Shown here: positions 7,329-15,880 of the stretch, piece by piece
Layout of the letters: each line of letters starts with the position of its first letter
How positions within the stretch are numbered: position 1 is the stretch's first letter
Virus record (IMG/VR): IMGVR_UViG_3300033997_000391
Location: 1-23,016 of that record
Source: a virus
Strand: one strand, 5' to 3'
DNA: 23,016 bases
Notes under the pieces: model-generated
What the model was told of the DNA's origin: nothing
The model's database searches: none
Seen by the model: the letters and a program-made list of their open reading frames with translations, nothing else
Program-made: the position numbers and the translations under genes

Positions 7329-10300
7329 ATGAGCTTCGAGGTCGGTGACCTGTTGATCAGCCTGCGGGCGGACCTGGCGCGCTACCAGTCCGACATGCGC
7401 CAGGCTGTGGCCCTTACCACGGGGGCCGTCCGGCAGATCGAGGCCGGCGCCGATGCAGCGCGCCGCGCCCTGGGTGGCATTGGTGCCGGGCTGGCGGCCG
7501 GGCTGTCTGTGGTGGCCATCGGCAACTACACCCGCAACGTGCTCGCCGGCTTCGACGCCGTGAACGACTTGGCCGATGCCACGGGTGCCAGCGTGGACAA
7601 GCTGCTGCTGCTGCAGCGCCAGGCCGAGGCCGCCGGCGGCAGCCTGGACCAGGTGGGCGGCGTCATCGTCAAGCTCAACGCTAACCTGAAGGAGGCCAAC
7701 GGCATCAACGGCGTCAGCCAGGCGCTGAAGGCCATCGGCCTGGACGCCGACGAGCTGCGCCGCCTGGACCCGGCCGACGCCCTGCGGCGCGTGGCCGATG
7801 CCCTGGCCGGCTATGCCGACAACGGCAACAAGGCCCGCATCATCCAGGAGCTGTTCGGCAAGGGCGTGCGCGAGGCGGCCCCGCTGCTCAAGGACCTGGC
7901 CGAGCAGCAGCACCTGACCACGCGGGCCAGCGCCATGGCGGCCGAGGAGGTGGACCGGCTCAACAAGAGCGTGGCCCAGCTCAACGCCAGCGCGCTGGAT
8001 GCAAGCCGCAGCTTTGCGGGCCAGCTGGTGCCGGCGATCAATGGCTTGATCTATGCCGTGGAGGGGGATCCGCTGGACCCGCTGAGCCGCGGCCTGGGCA
8101 ACGTGGCCGAGCAAGGCAGCGCGGCCAAGGCCGTGGTGGGTGGCATTGGCGTGGTGCTGGAGTCTGTGGCGATCGTTGGCGCCACCGTCAGCAGCGCGCT
8201 CACGGGCATCGGACGCCAGCTTGGGGGCGTGGCTGCGCAGGCTGCATTGCTGGGTTCGGGCGACATGGCCGGGGCAGAGCGCGTCGGCGAGATGATGCGT
8301 GCCGACGCCGCTGCGGCCCGTGCCGAGTGGGACGCTTTCGTGGACCGCGTTGCAGGCTCCACCGAGCGGGCCATGCGCCCGCTGGTGGGGCCGGTGATGC
8401 CTGCGGGCATCAAGCCACCCGACAGCCGCCCCACGGTGCCCGACATTGCCACCAGCGCCGGCACCGACAGCACCACCACGCCCACCGCCGACGCCAAGCG
8501 CCGCGAGGCCGAGGCCCTGCGCAGCGCCCAGGATGCCGCCAAGGCCTATGGCGAAACCTGGACGCGGCTGCTGGAGATCGAGCAGCAGGCCACGCAGCAG
8601 ACGGGCAGCCTGAGCGCCGCCCAGAAGGTGCTGGCCGACTACCTGGGCAGCGAGGCCTACGCCACCGCCAGCGAGGCCACCCGCCAGCTCACCCTGGCCA
8701 AGGCCTACCAGGTGATCGAGACGGAGCGCCTGGCCGCGGCCGAGCGCGACCTGACCGCCGCCGGCATCGAGGGCCGCGCCAACCGCGTCGACCAGCTGCA
8801 GGCCGAGGCCGCCGCGCTGGAGGCGCAGGTGCGCCAGCAGCTGCAGGCCAACGAGGCGCTGGGCCTGGGCGGCCTGGCCCTGGCCCGGCTGGAGCAGGGC
8901 CGCACCCTGGACGCCGCCGCCGAGAAGGACCGCCTCGCTGCCATTGCCGACGGCGTGGACCCGGCCATCGCCGCCGAGTACCGCCGCCAGGCCCAGGGCC
9001 TGCGCGACCTGGCCGCCGCCCGCCAGGCCGGCGCCGACCGCCAGGCCGAGCTGGACCGCGCCACCGAGGTGGCCCGCGTCAACGACGCGCTGCGCCAGCG
9101 CGAGCAGGACGCCTGGCAACGCACCTACGACCAGCTGGGCCAAAGCCTGGCCGATGCCATCGTCAACGGCGGCAAGGGCGCGGGCGAGCTGCTGCGCAGC
9201 TACTTCCGGGGCCTTGTGCTGCAGCCCGTGGTGCGCGCCGTGGGGGGCGCCCTGGGCGGCGCGCTGGGGCTGCCGGCCGTGGCCTCGGCCAGCACCGGTG
9301 TGGGCGGCGGCGGCCTGGGCGGGCTGGGTGACCTGGCCGGGCTGGCCCGGCTGATCAGCAACCCGGGCGCCGCGCTCGATGCGGGCAATGCCTCGCTGCT
9401 GGGCAGCGTCAGCGGCTTCAGCAGCTTCCTCACTGAGGCGGGCTTCGCCGGCGGCGGCAGCTTCTTCTCCGGCATCGGCCAGGGCCTGCAGCAGGGCCTG
9501 GGCGGCATTGCGGATGCCACCAGCAGCCTCTTCCAGCTGGGGCAGGCCGCGGGCTCGGTGGCGCCTTACCTGGGCAGCATCGCCAGCCTGCTGAGCGGCG
9601 ACGTGAAGGGCGCGGCGCTGGGCGCGGCGGGCACCTACATCGGCTCGCTGGCGGGCCCGCTGGGTGCGCTGGCCGGCGGCTTGATCGGCCAGACGCTGGG
9701 CGGGCTGATCGGCAGCGACGACCCGTACAACGTCGGCGCGGCCTACACCATCAACGCCGCCGGCCAGGGCCGCCGGCCCACGGACCGGGCCTTCTTTGCT
9801 GAGTCTGGGCTGACCCGCAGCCAGGTCGGATTCGAGGACTACACCAAGCGCCGCAGCGATGAGCTGGACAGCGCTGCGAAGACCCTGGCCGAGGCGCTGT
9901 ACGGCACCTATGCCGACCTGGCCCAGCGCTTCGGCCGAGAGGCTCAGGCGCTCACCATCGGCTTCCGGGCCAACGGCGAAAAGGCCAGCGGCAACATCGT
10001 GCTGGGCGATAGCAACATCGTCTTCAAGACGGGCGAGGACGACCCGGCCAAGGCCTTCGCCGCCTTTGCTGACCGGGCCGGGGGTGCCATCGTCGAGGCC
10101 TTGCGCAAGGCAGGCTTGCCCGCCTGGGCGCAGGAGATCCTGGACGCAGTGGACGCCAGCCAAGGCGCGGAGGCCCTGCAAGCTGCTGCCGGCACCATCG
10201 CGCAGATCATGGGTATGGCGCAGGCGCTGCGCGCGCTGCCCAGCAGCAACCTGGCCGAGCTGACGGAGGCTCAGGTGCTGAGCTTGGCCGAATACGCTGG

Positions 10301-11222
10301 CGGCTTGCAGCAGCTGCAGGCCGGGCTGGATGCCTTCGTGGGTGCCACCTACAGCAGCGCCGAGCGCGAGGCCCTGGCCCGCAAGCGCCTGGGCGAAAGC
10401 CTGGCCAGCCTGGCCGATGGGCAGGGCCTGCCGGCCGCGCTGGCGGGCCAGCTCGATGCCATGGCCGATGCGCTGGCCGGCACCGGCGCAGGCGCCTTGA
10501 CCAGCACCGCCAGCCTGCGCGCGCTGGTGCAGGCGCTGGACCCGGCCGACGAGGCGCAGCAGCGCCTGCTGGTGGGGCTGCTGGGCCTGAGCGATGCCTT
10601 TGCCCAGGTGACCAGCGCCACGCAGCAGGCTGCCGGCGGCGTGCTGGCCGAGGTGCAGCGCCTGCGCGGCGGCACCACGCTGGACGATCAGAGCAGCACC
10701 GAGCTGCAGGCCCGCTTTGCCCTGACCAATGCGCAAGCCCGCGCCGGCGACCGCAGCGCGCTGGAGCGCCTGCCCGAGATCAGCCGCGCCCTGGAGCAAG
10801 CCACCACGGCCAGCGCCGTGTCGGCCCTGGAAGTGGCGCGGCAGCGCGCCTACCTGCGCAGCGCGCTGGAGGGCACGCTGGGCCTGCTGGGCGTGGAGGT
10901 GCCCGCCTTCGCGGCCGGCGGCATGCACGCGGGTGGCCTGCGCCTGGTGGGTGAGCGCGGCCCCGAGCTGGAGGCCACCGGCCCCGCCCGCTACTGGACG
11001 GCGGCCCAGACGGCCCAGATGCTGGCCCCACCGCAGGCGCCTGCACAAGCCGCCGCCCAGGCCGAGCGCCTGGCCGAGCGCGTGGCCAGCCTGGAAGCCG
11101 CCGTGCGCGAGCTGATGCAGCCGCTGGTGGGCGTGTGGCTGCACACCCGCGACACCGCCGACACCCTGCGCGATGCCGCCGTGGGTGCCCGGCCCATCAC
11201 CACCAAGACCGCCGCGCCATGA
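7329..11222 (+). CDS. Tape measure protein
   Basis: At 1297 residues this is by far the largest gene and sets tail length. It begins with a form common in tape measures (V-G-D-L-L-I-S-L-R-A-D-L-A-R-Y). A predicted helical head region follows, with the LQRQAEAAGGSLDQVGGVI and LKAIGLDADELRRLDP segments. Two hydrophobic Gly/Ala stretches (about residues 265-300 and 745-800) may insert in the host membrane during DNA entry. Long Ala/Arg/Glu-rich helices occupy residues 390-620. The end, AFAAGGMHAGGLRLVGERGP followed by ELEATGPARYW, is typical of tape measure C-termini. The stop overlaps the next gene by an ATGA. A very long antisense open frame is only a shadow of the GC-rich codons. Confidence 0.92.
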   Translation: MSFEVGDLLISLRADLARYQSDMRQAVALTTGAVRQIEAGADAARRALGGIGAGLAAGLSVVAIGNYTRNVLAGFDAVNDLADATGASVDKLLLLQRQAEAAGGSLDQVGGVIVKLNANLKEANGINGVSQALKAIGLDADELRRLDPADALRRVADALAGYADNGNKARIIQELFGKGVREAAPLLKDLAEQQHLTTRASAMAAEEVDRLNKSVAQLNASALDASRSFAGQLVPAINGLIYAVEGDPLDPLSRGLGNVAEQGSAAKAVVGGIGVVLESVAIVGATVSSALTGIGRQLGGVAAQAALLGSGDMAGAERVGEMMRADAAAARAEWDAFVDRVAGSTERAMRPLVGPVMPAGIKPPDSRPTVPDIATSAGTDSTTTPTADAKRREAEALRSAQDAAKAYGETWTRLLEIEQQATQQTGSLSAAQKVLADYLGSEAYATASEATRQLTLAKAYQVIETERLAAAERDLTAAGIEGRANRVDQLQAEAAALEAQVRQQLQANEALGLGGLALARLEQGRTLDAAAEKDRLAAIADGVDPAIAAEYRRQAQGLRDLAAARQAGADRQAELDRATEVARVNDALRQREQDAWQRTYDQLGQSLADAIVNGGKGAGELLRSYFRGLVLQPVVRAVGGALGGALGLPAVASASTGVGGGGLGGLGDLAGLARLISNPGAALDAGNASLLGSVSGFSSFLTEAGFAGGGSFFSGIGQGLQQGLGGIADATSSLFQLGQAAGSVAPYLGSIASLLSGDVKGAALGAAGTYIGSLAGPLGALAGGLIGQTLGGLIGSDDPYNVGAAYTINAAGQGRRPTDRAFFAESGLTRSQVGFEDYTKRRSDELDSAAKTLAEALYGTYADLAQRFGREAQALTIGFRANGEKASGNIVLGDSNIVFKTGEDDPAKAFAAFADRAGGAIVEALRKAGLPAWAQEILDAVDASQGAEALQAAAGTIAQIMGMAQALRALPSSNLAELTEAQVLSLAEYAGGLQQLQAGLDAFVGATYSSAEREALARKRLGESLASLADGQGLPAALAGQLDAMADALAGTGAGALTSTASLRALVQALDPADEAQQRLLVGLLGLSDAFAQVTSATQQAAGGVLAEVQRLRGGTTLDDQSSTELQARFALTNAQARAGDRSALERLPEISRALEQATTASAVSALEVARQRAYLRSALEGTLGLLGVEVPAFAAGGMHAGGLRLVGERGPELEATGPARYWTAAQTAQMLAPPQAPAQAAAQAERLAERVASLEAAVRELMQPLVGVWLHTRDTADTLRDAAVGARPITTKTAAP

Positions 11223-12643
11223 AGCTGATTGAGCTGACCCCCATCACCGACGCACGCCTGGTGGCCAGCAGCGTGCCCGAGGACCCGAGCCCCGCCTGGG
11301 CGCCGGGCACCTACGCCGCACTGGACCGCGTGCACCGCCCCGAACGGCATGAGGTGTACGAGCGCCTGCTGGACGGCCCGAGCACCGCGCCGCCCGAGGC
11401 CGACCCAGACGGCTGGGCGCTGGTGGGCCCGACCAACCGCTGGGCCATGTTCGACGCCCGCAGCGGCACGCGCACCACCGCGCAGGACCTGATCCGCGTG
11501 ACGCTGGCCCCGGGTGTAGTGCGTGGCCTGGGCCTGGTGGAGCTGCGCGGCGCGGAGGTGAACATCGTGCAGCGCGAGGCCGATGCATCCGCCAACCTGG
11601 TGCGCAACCCGCTGGACCTGCGGGCCGCCAACTGGCTGCCCGTGGGCCTGCTGCCGCCCACCCCAGCCCAGGCGCGCGATGGCAGCTTGACGGCCGTGAC
11701 CCTGGTGGCCAACACCGAGCCGGTGGCGCACTACCTGGACGAGATGCTGCCCGGCCTGCAAGAGGGCGAGCTGTTCAGCGCCAGCTGCGAGATGCGGGCC
11801 GAGGGCACGCCGCGCCTGCGCCTGGGCGTGGTGGTCAAGAACGGCAGCGGCCCGGTGATCGAGTGGGACACCGAGGCCCGGGCCCTTGTGATCCAAAGCC
11901 CGGGCACCGGCCAGGCCGGCGTGATGTTCGACGCGGTGGAGCTGGAGGACGGCTGGGTGCGCCTGAGCATCGGCAACATCAGCACGCTGACGGGCAGCGT
12001 GGTGCCCCGCGTGCGGCCGAGCTGCCGCCTGCCCCCCGCCTTCGACGCGCCGGGCGACGGCGTGGCCGGCGTGCGCGTGGCGCAGGTGATGGTGGGCCGC
12101 ACCGTGGAGCCGCAGCCCTTCCAGCCGGCCACCCTGTATGCCCGCACGATCTCCCTGATCCGCCGGCCCGATGTGACGGACTGGCTGACCTTCTTCGCCC
12201 AGCCGATCAACCCGGACAAGCGGGCGGTGGATCTGCGCCTGCTGCCCCTGACCAACACGCACCTGGAGGTGACGCTGTACGGCGTGGGCCCGGTGAGCAT
12301 CGGCGCGCTGGGCGTGGGCGCGGTGCACGAGGGCTGGGGCACGCTCTACGGGCTGGATCAAGGCCTCAAGGACTTCAGCGCCCGCGTGACCGACCGCTTT
12401 GGCGTGACGCGCCTGGAACCGGGCCCGGGCACCAACAGCAACCGCATGACGCTGCAAGTGCCCGCCGCGCGCAGCGATGCGCTGATCGATCGCATCGACT
12501 CACTGCGCGGCAAGCCGGTGATGGTGCTGGCTTCCGAGGCTTACCCCAGCACCCTGGGCCTGGGCTGGTTCGAGGACGCGCGCCGCGTGTTCCCCAGCCC
12601 CGGCCTGCACCTGGTGAGCTGCCGCTTCGAGACCCTGGCGTAA
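11219..12643 (+). CDS. Distal-tail-type structural protein with an inserted carbohydrate-binding-like module
   Basis: This 474-residue protein starts in an ATGA overlap with the tape measure gene, the usual place for the distal tail or tip protein. It begins LIELTPITDARLVASSVPED, an opening known from phage tail proteins of this position. Residues about 40-120 and 310-474 look like one structural frame. Between them, a segment from about 125 to 310 (ANLVRNPLDLRAANWLPVGL, FSASCEMRAEG, ELEDGWVRLSIGNIS) reads like a jelly-roll carbohydrate-binding insertion. Such insertions in tip proteins often help attach to host glycans. The structural role rests mainly on position; the inserted module is an inference from its sequence style. 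Confidence 0.6.
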   Translation: MKLIELTPITDARLVASSVPEDPSPAWAPGTYAALDRVHRPERHEVYERLLDGPSTAPPEADPDGWALVGPTNRWAMFDARSGTRTTAQDLIRVTLAPGVVRGLGLVELRGAEVNIVQREADASANLVRNPLDLRAANWLPVGLLPPTPAQARDGSLTAVTLVANTEPVAHYLDEMLPGLQEGELFSASCEMRAEGTPRLRLGVVVKNGSGPVIEWDTEARALVIQSPGTGQAGVMFDAVELEDGWVRLSIGNISTLTGSVVPRVRPSCRLPPAFDAPGDGVAGVRVAQVMVGRTVEPQPFQPATLYARTISLIRRPDVTDWLTFFAQPINPDKRAVDLRLLPLTNTHLEVTLYGVGPVSIGALGVGAVHEGWGTLYGLDQGLKDFSARVTDRFGVTRLEPGPGTNSNRMTLQVPAARSDALIDRIDSLRGKPVMVLASEAYPSTLGLGWFEDARRVFPSPGLHLVSCRFETLA

Positions 12644-12681
12644 GCCATCAACCCCACCCCCAACACCCCAAGCCTCACCGC

Positions 12682-13809
12682 ATGAGCACCGGCCTTCACC
12701 CCACCGGCCTGCAGGCCACCGGCCTGGGCCTGGCGCTTGTCGTCAGCACGGCCCCCGCAACCCCTGGCACCTTCTACGTCATGGACCAATTCACCACCCG
12801 CCCCGACCCCCGCAACCTGGACGCATTCGCCAATGACGCCGCGCAGATGGCCCGCGAGCTCCCCCGATTCATCGACCAGACCAACGCGGCCCTGGCGGCG
12901 CTGCAAGCGCAGTTCCTGACCGGCGTCAGCACCAGCAGCGTCAGCATCGGCACCGGCAACCGCACCTTCGCCAGCCAGGGCGGCCGGGCCTGGCCGGTGG
13001 GCCAGTGGCTGGTGGCCACGGCCCTGGCCGCGCCGGCCAACTTCATGGTGGGGCAGGTGGTCAGCTACAACAGCAGCACGGGCCTGCTGGTGCTCAATGT
13101 GCAGCAGGTGGCGGGCAGCGGCACGCACGCCAGCTGGGGCCTGAGCATGGCCGTGGCCCCGGCCACCGGCCTGGACGCCGGCAACATCACCACGGGCGTG
13201 CTGCCCAATGCGCGGCTGCAGGGCAGCTACACCCAGCTGACGGGCGTGACGGGCAGCGGCCGCGCCAAGTTCGCCGGCTTCGATGCCGAGGCCGAGGCGC
13301 CCGAGCTGACCCTGCACGAAACCGACCAGGCCGGCACCGCCGGCCTGTGGCGCGTGCTGCTGGAGGGCAATGCGCTGCGCATCCAGCGATCGAGCAACGG
13401 CACCGACTTCGTGGCGCCGGCTACCCCGCTGACGGTGGGGGCGGACGGGGTGCTGACGGGCAATGGGGCGGGTTTGACCAACGTGACCGCCGCCGCGCTT
13501 GCTGCATCCGCCGGCTACGCGGCCAAGGCGATCGTGCTTTTCAACGGCGAGTTTTCAGGGGATGTGCGACTCCGCAGTCAAAATGTGAGCAGTATTACTG
13601 ACGAGGGCGTTGGTTCGTACCTTGTAAACCTTGCGATACCTCTTGCCAATGCGCAGGGTATTGTCCTTGTGACGGCGGGTGACAGCGTTTCGATACCGAC
13701 CGCAGGCCAGGGCTGGATGATTAACGAGAGCCAGGCCAGGATTCGCACGTATGGCAATGAATCCTCGACCCCGCTGGATTTTGACCGCGTCAGCGTCGTT
13801 ATCTTCTGA
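12682..13809 (+). CDS. Tail fibre / receptor-binding protein
   Basis: This 375-residue protein starts with the TGL-repeat leader MSTGLHPTGLQATGL, then a helical segment (NLDAFANDAAQMARELPRFI). Beta-rich repeats and the collar-like segment GLDAGNITTGVLPNARLQG follow; this D-x-G-x-I-x-x-G-x-L-P-x-A-R-L pattern is common in phage fibres. The last 90 residues (AKAIVLFNGEFSGDVRLRSQ then NVSSITDEGVGSYLVNL) match the well-known fibre-tip style NVSSITxxGxGxYxVNF. The DNA of this last part (about 13540-13830) is clearly less GC-rich and uses ATA, GTA and CTT codons, a sign that the tip was acquired separately. An ATG at 12781 is an alternative start, but the shared leader favours 12682. Confidence 0.75.
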   Translation: MSTGLHPTGLQATGLGLALVVSTAPATPGTFYVMDQFTTRPDPRNLDAFANDAAQMARELPRFIDQTNAALAALQAQFLTGVSTSSVSIGTGNRTFASQGGRAWPVGQWLVATALAAPANFMVGQVVSYNSSTGLLVLNVQQVAGSGTHASWGLSMAVAPATGLDAGNITTGVLPNARLQGSYTQLTGVTGSGRAKFAGFDAEAEAPELTLHETDQAGTAGLWRVLLEGNALRIQRSSNGTDFVAPATPLTVGADGVLTGNGAGLTNVTAAALAASAGYAAKAIVLFNGEFSGDVRLRSQNVSSITDEGVGSYLVNLAIPLANAQGIVLVTAGDSVSIPTAGQGWMINESQARIRTYGNESSTPLDFDRVSVVIF

Positions 13810-13818
13810 TCATTAAAA

Positions 13819-14085
13819 ATGCTCCGAATCATTTACCCAATGCACGGCGGCGGCGTCGCCGTCATCGCGCCCGCCGGTGAGCTGCCCATCCAGCAAGTCG
13901 CCGCGCGCGATGTGCCGATCGGCACGCCTTACCTGATCGTGCCGGCGGCCGAGGTGCCGCCCCGCGACCAGCGTGCCAACTGGTCGCCGAGCTTTGCCGT
14001 GCCCCATGGCCATGGCCTGGGCCATGCCACCTGGACGCTGGCCGAGCAGCACCTGGCCGCGGTGCGCGGCGCCGGCGGCGCCTGA
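13819..14085 (+). CDS. Small conserved-type phage protein after the tail fibre
   Basis: This 88-residue protein has an N-terminal half (RIIYPMHGGGVAVIAPAGEL then PIQQVAARDVPIGTPYLIV) that resembles small proteins found downstream of tail fibre genes in many phages. Those share an I-x-x-x-A-x-x-D-V-P-x-G-x-P-Y-x-I-V motif. Their function is not known; roles in fibre assembly or as a fibre accessory are guesses. It begins 9 nt after the fibre stop, in an A-rich patch without a clear Shine-Dalgarno sequence. The second half is rich in His and Gly and ends loosely. Confidence 0.55.
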   Translation: MLRIIYPMHGGGVAVIAPAGELPIQQVAARDVPIGTPYLIVPAAEVPPRDQRANWSPSFAVPHGHGLGHATWTLAEQHLAAVRGAGGA

Positions 14086-14121
14086 GCCCATGAACCACCC
14101 TGATCAAGCGACCCCCTCACC

Positions 14122-14427
14122 ATGAGCCAGCACGATCATCAAGCCGACTCGGCCCCCTCCACCCGCACCGCCGCCCTGCTGGCCGTGGGCAGCGCGGCCA
14201 GCAAGACGAGTCATGCCGGCGCCACCGTAGCCGTCTTCGGCGGCCTGACGGCCACCGACCTGGCAGCCTTCGGCGGCCTGGCCGTCGCCCTGGTCGGCAC
14301 CGTGGTGGCGCAGGGCATCAACTGGTACTACCGGCACAAGGAGCACGAGCGCGCCGAGCGCGAAAGCGCCGCCCGCCTGCGCGCCGCCGAAGGGCAGGGC
14401 GGCGCTGCCCCCGGGGGCCGGGCATGA
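14122..14427 (+). CDS. Putative holin
   Basis: This 101-residue protein has a polar N-terminus and one or two hydrophobic segments (about residues 32-42 and 46-64, the latter LAAFGGLAVALVGTVVAQGI). A strongly charged tail beginning NWYYRHKEHERAERE follows. That pattern (membrane segment, then N-W-Y-Y-R/K-H-K/R and a charged tail) is typical of small phage holins encoded directly before the endolysin. It would form the membrane lesion that activates or releases the lysozyme. The stop overlaps the endolysin start by an ATGA, showing coupled expression. The call rests on topology and position; no enzymatic motif is expected. Confidence 0.65.
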   Translation: MSQHDHQADSAPSTRTAALLAVGSAASKTSHAGATVAVFGGLTATDLAAFGGLAVALVGTVVAQGINWYYRHKEHERAERESAARLRAAEGQGGAAPGGRA

Positions 14428-14960
14428 GCCCCCGGCGCGCCTTGCAGCGCGGCGCCGCGCTGGCGCGGGTGAGTGTGGTGGCGCTGAGCCTGAGCGCCGC
14501 TGGCCTGGTGGGCCTGGCCCTGCATGAGGGCTACAGCGACCAGGCGTATCAAGCCACGCCCCATGAAGCCGCGAAGGGCATCAACACCCTGGGCTTCGGC
14601 TTGACCCAGCACCCCGAAGACGGCCGGCCGGTGCAGCCCACGGACCGCACCACGCCCACCCGCGCCCTGGTGGCGCTGCTGGCCGACATCGACGCCCGGC
14701 AGCAGGCCCTGCGCGCCTGCATCGGCCCCGAGGTGGCGCTGCACCCGTGGGAGTGGGATGCGATCGTGAGCTGGGCCTACAACGTGGGCGTGTCCGCAGC
14801 CTGCCGCAGCACGCTGGTGCGCAAGCTGCGGGCCGGCGACCACGCCGGCGCCTGCGCCGAGCTGCTGCGCTGGGATCGCCAGGCCGGCCGCGTGCTGCCG
14901 GGGCTGACCAAGCGGCGGCAGGCGGAGCACCGGCAGTGCTTGGGGGAAGGGGCGCGATGA
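14424..14960 (+). CDS. Endolysin, GH24 lysozyme type, probable SAR endolysin
   Basis: This 178-residue protein starts with a weakly hydrophobic segment rich in Ala, Gly, Ser and Val (about residues 11-33) directly followed by HEG. This is the layout of signal-arrest-release endolysins, which sit in the inner membrane until depolarised. The lysozyme signature follows: catalytic Glu35 in HEGYSDQAYQ and the strand N-T-L-G-F-G-L-T at 54-61, then WEWDAIVSWAYNVG and S-T-L-V-R-K-L-R. The catalytic Asp expected a few residues after the AYQ motif is not obvious; an inserted stretch (ATPHEAAKGI) takes its place. Cys101, Cys124 and others could form periplasmic disulfides. It is linked to both neighbours by ATGA overlaps. 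Confidence 0.82.
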   Translation: MSPRRALQRGAALARVSVVALSLSAAGLVGLALHEGYSDQAYQATPHEAAKGINTLGFGLTQHPEDGRPVQPTDRTTPTRALVALLADIDARQQALRACIGPEVALHPWEWDAIVSWAYNVGVSAACRSTLVRKLRAGDHAGACAELLRWDRQAGRVLPGLTKRRQAEHRQCLGEGAR

Positions 14961-15184
14961 GCATTACCAGAGGCTTCGGCTTGACGCTGGACCTCGCCCG
15001 CGGCACGCAACGCCGCTGGGTGATGGGCCGCGACGGCATCAAGCGCTGGGCCGACGACGGCAAGCCCGTCGACCCGTCCCCCACCGGCGCGACGGCCGAA
15101 AGCCTGCCGCTGCGGCTGGTGGGCTGCCATGAGTGCGGCTTCGGCAAGGTGCTGGGCTGCTGGCGCTGCGGAGGCCGTCAATGA
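14957..15184 (+). CDS. Small protein with a C-terminal four-cysteine motif
   Basis: This 75-residue protein lies between the endolysin and the i-spanin and overlaps both by ATGA. Its first 45 residues are polar and basic (TRGFGLTLDLARGTQRRWVM). The end has Cys57-x-x-Cys60 and Cys68-x-x-Cys71, the spacing of a zinc knuckle or small zinc ribbon. I do not recognise the family. It has no membrane segment or signal peptide, so it does not look like a standard lysis protein. Tight coupling on both sides shows it is co-translated with the lysis genes. It could be a small regulator or a structural zinc protein. Confidence 0.6.
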   Translation: MSITRGFGLTLDLARGTQRRWVMGRDGIKRWADDGKPVDPSPTGATAESLPLRLVGCHECGFGKVLGCWRCGGRQ

Positions 15185-15573
15185 GCTGGCCCCGCCTGGC
15201 CGCCGCCGCCGCCCTGCTGGCCCTGGGCGCCGCCCTGGCCGCGTGGGTGCTGCACCCCCGCATCGAGCTGCACCGCCAGCGCGCCGAAACCCTGGCCCAG
15301 GGCCTGGCCGAGCGCGCCGACGAGCTGGCAGCCGAGCGCGCAGCCGTCGCGCAGCTTCAGCAGGCCCTGCAGGCCGCTGGCCAGGCGGTGCGTCAAGTCG
15401 AGGCCGCTGCCGCAGCGCGGTCGCGCGAAGCTGCCCGCCTGGCCGCGCAAGCCGCCCGCGGCCGGGTCGAGGCTGACGCCCAGGTGCAGCGCCTGCTGCG
15501 CCTGCCCCCGCCGCCGGCCGGCGAAGAGTGCGGGGCGGCGCTGGAGCTGATCCGCCAGGAGCTTGCCCGATGA
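15181..15573 (+). CDS. i-spanin (Rz-like)
   Basis: This 130-residue protein has an N-terminal membrane anchor (about residues 5-24, Ala/Leu-rich) and a long helical periplasmic part full of Ala, Glu, Arg and Gln. That part would form a coiled coil (HRQRAETLAQGLAERADELA and on to about residue 105). A single Cys near the C-terminus (GEECGAALELI) could link dimers. This is the standard make-up of Rz-type i-spanins, which pair with the outer-membrane lipoprotein encoded next to fuse the membranes at the last step of lysis. Its start overlaps the previous stop, and its stop overlaps the o-spanin start, by ATGA. Confidence 0.8.
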   Translation: MSWPRLAAAAALLALGAALAAWVLHPRIELHRQRAETLAQGLAERADELAAERAAVAQLQQALQAAGQAVRQVEAAAAARSREAARLAAQAARGRVEADAQVQRLLRLPPPPAGEECGAALELIRQELAR

Positions 15574-15875
15574 GCCGCCACCGCCTGAGCCTGCCCGCCG
15601 CCGCCCTGGCCGCCCTGCTGGCCGCTGGCTGCGCGGCCCCGCCGGCCCCGGTGCCGCCGTCGGTGCAGACGGTCGAAGTGCGCGTGCCAGTGCCCGTGCC
15701 CTGCACCGCGGCCGTGCCCCCGCCGCCCGCCTGGGCCACCGAAGGCCTGCCGGCCGAGCCGGGGCTGATTGAAGCGGTGCGGGCGCTGCTGGCCGAGCGG
15801 ATCCAGCGGCGGGCGTATCAGGCCGAGCTGGAGGCGGTGGTGCGCGCCTGCGTCGAGGCGCCGGGCGGGGGTTGA
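15570..15875 (+). CDS. o-spanin lipoprotein (Rz1-like)
   Basis: This 101-residue protein has a short basic N-terminus, a hydrophobic stretch and a lipobox-like LLAAGC with Cys21 as the lipidation site. A Pro-rich region (APPAPVPPSV, VPVPVPC, AVPPPPAW) follows, typical of Rz1 proteins. The helical C-terminus (about residues 62-95) would meet the i-spanin in the periplasm. It overlaps the i-spanin gene by only four bases, so the pair is of the separated type and not nested. It is the last gene of the rightward late block; a palindrome and the attP region follow directly. Confidence 0.78.
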   Translation: MSRHRLSLPAAALAALLAAGCAAPPAPVPPSVQTVEVRVPVPVPCTAAVPPPPAWATEGLPAEPGLIEAVRALLAERIQRRAYQAELEAVVRACVEAPGGG

Positions 15876-15880
15876 CCATG

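Noticed and set aside
6849-11144. 1431-codon open frame on the minus strand opposite the tape measure gene
   Set aside because: Its product is a His/Gln/Ala/Gly-rich shadow of GC-rich codons; the plus-strand frame has clear tape measure features.
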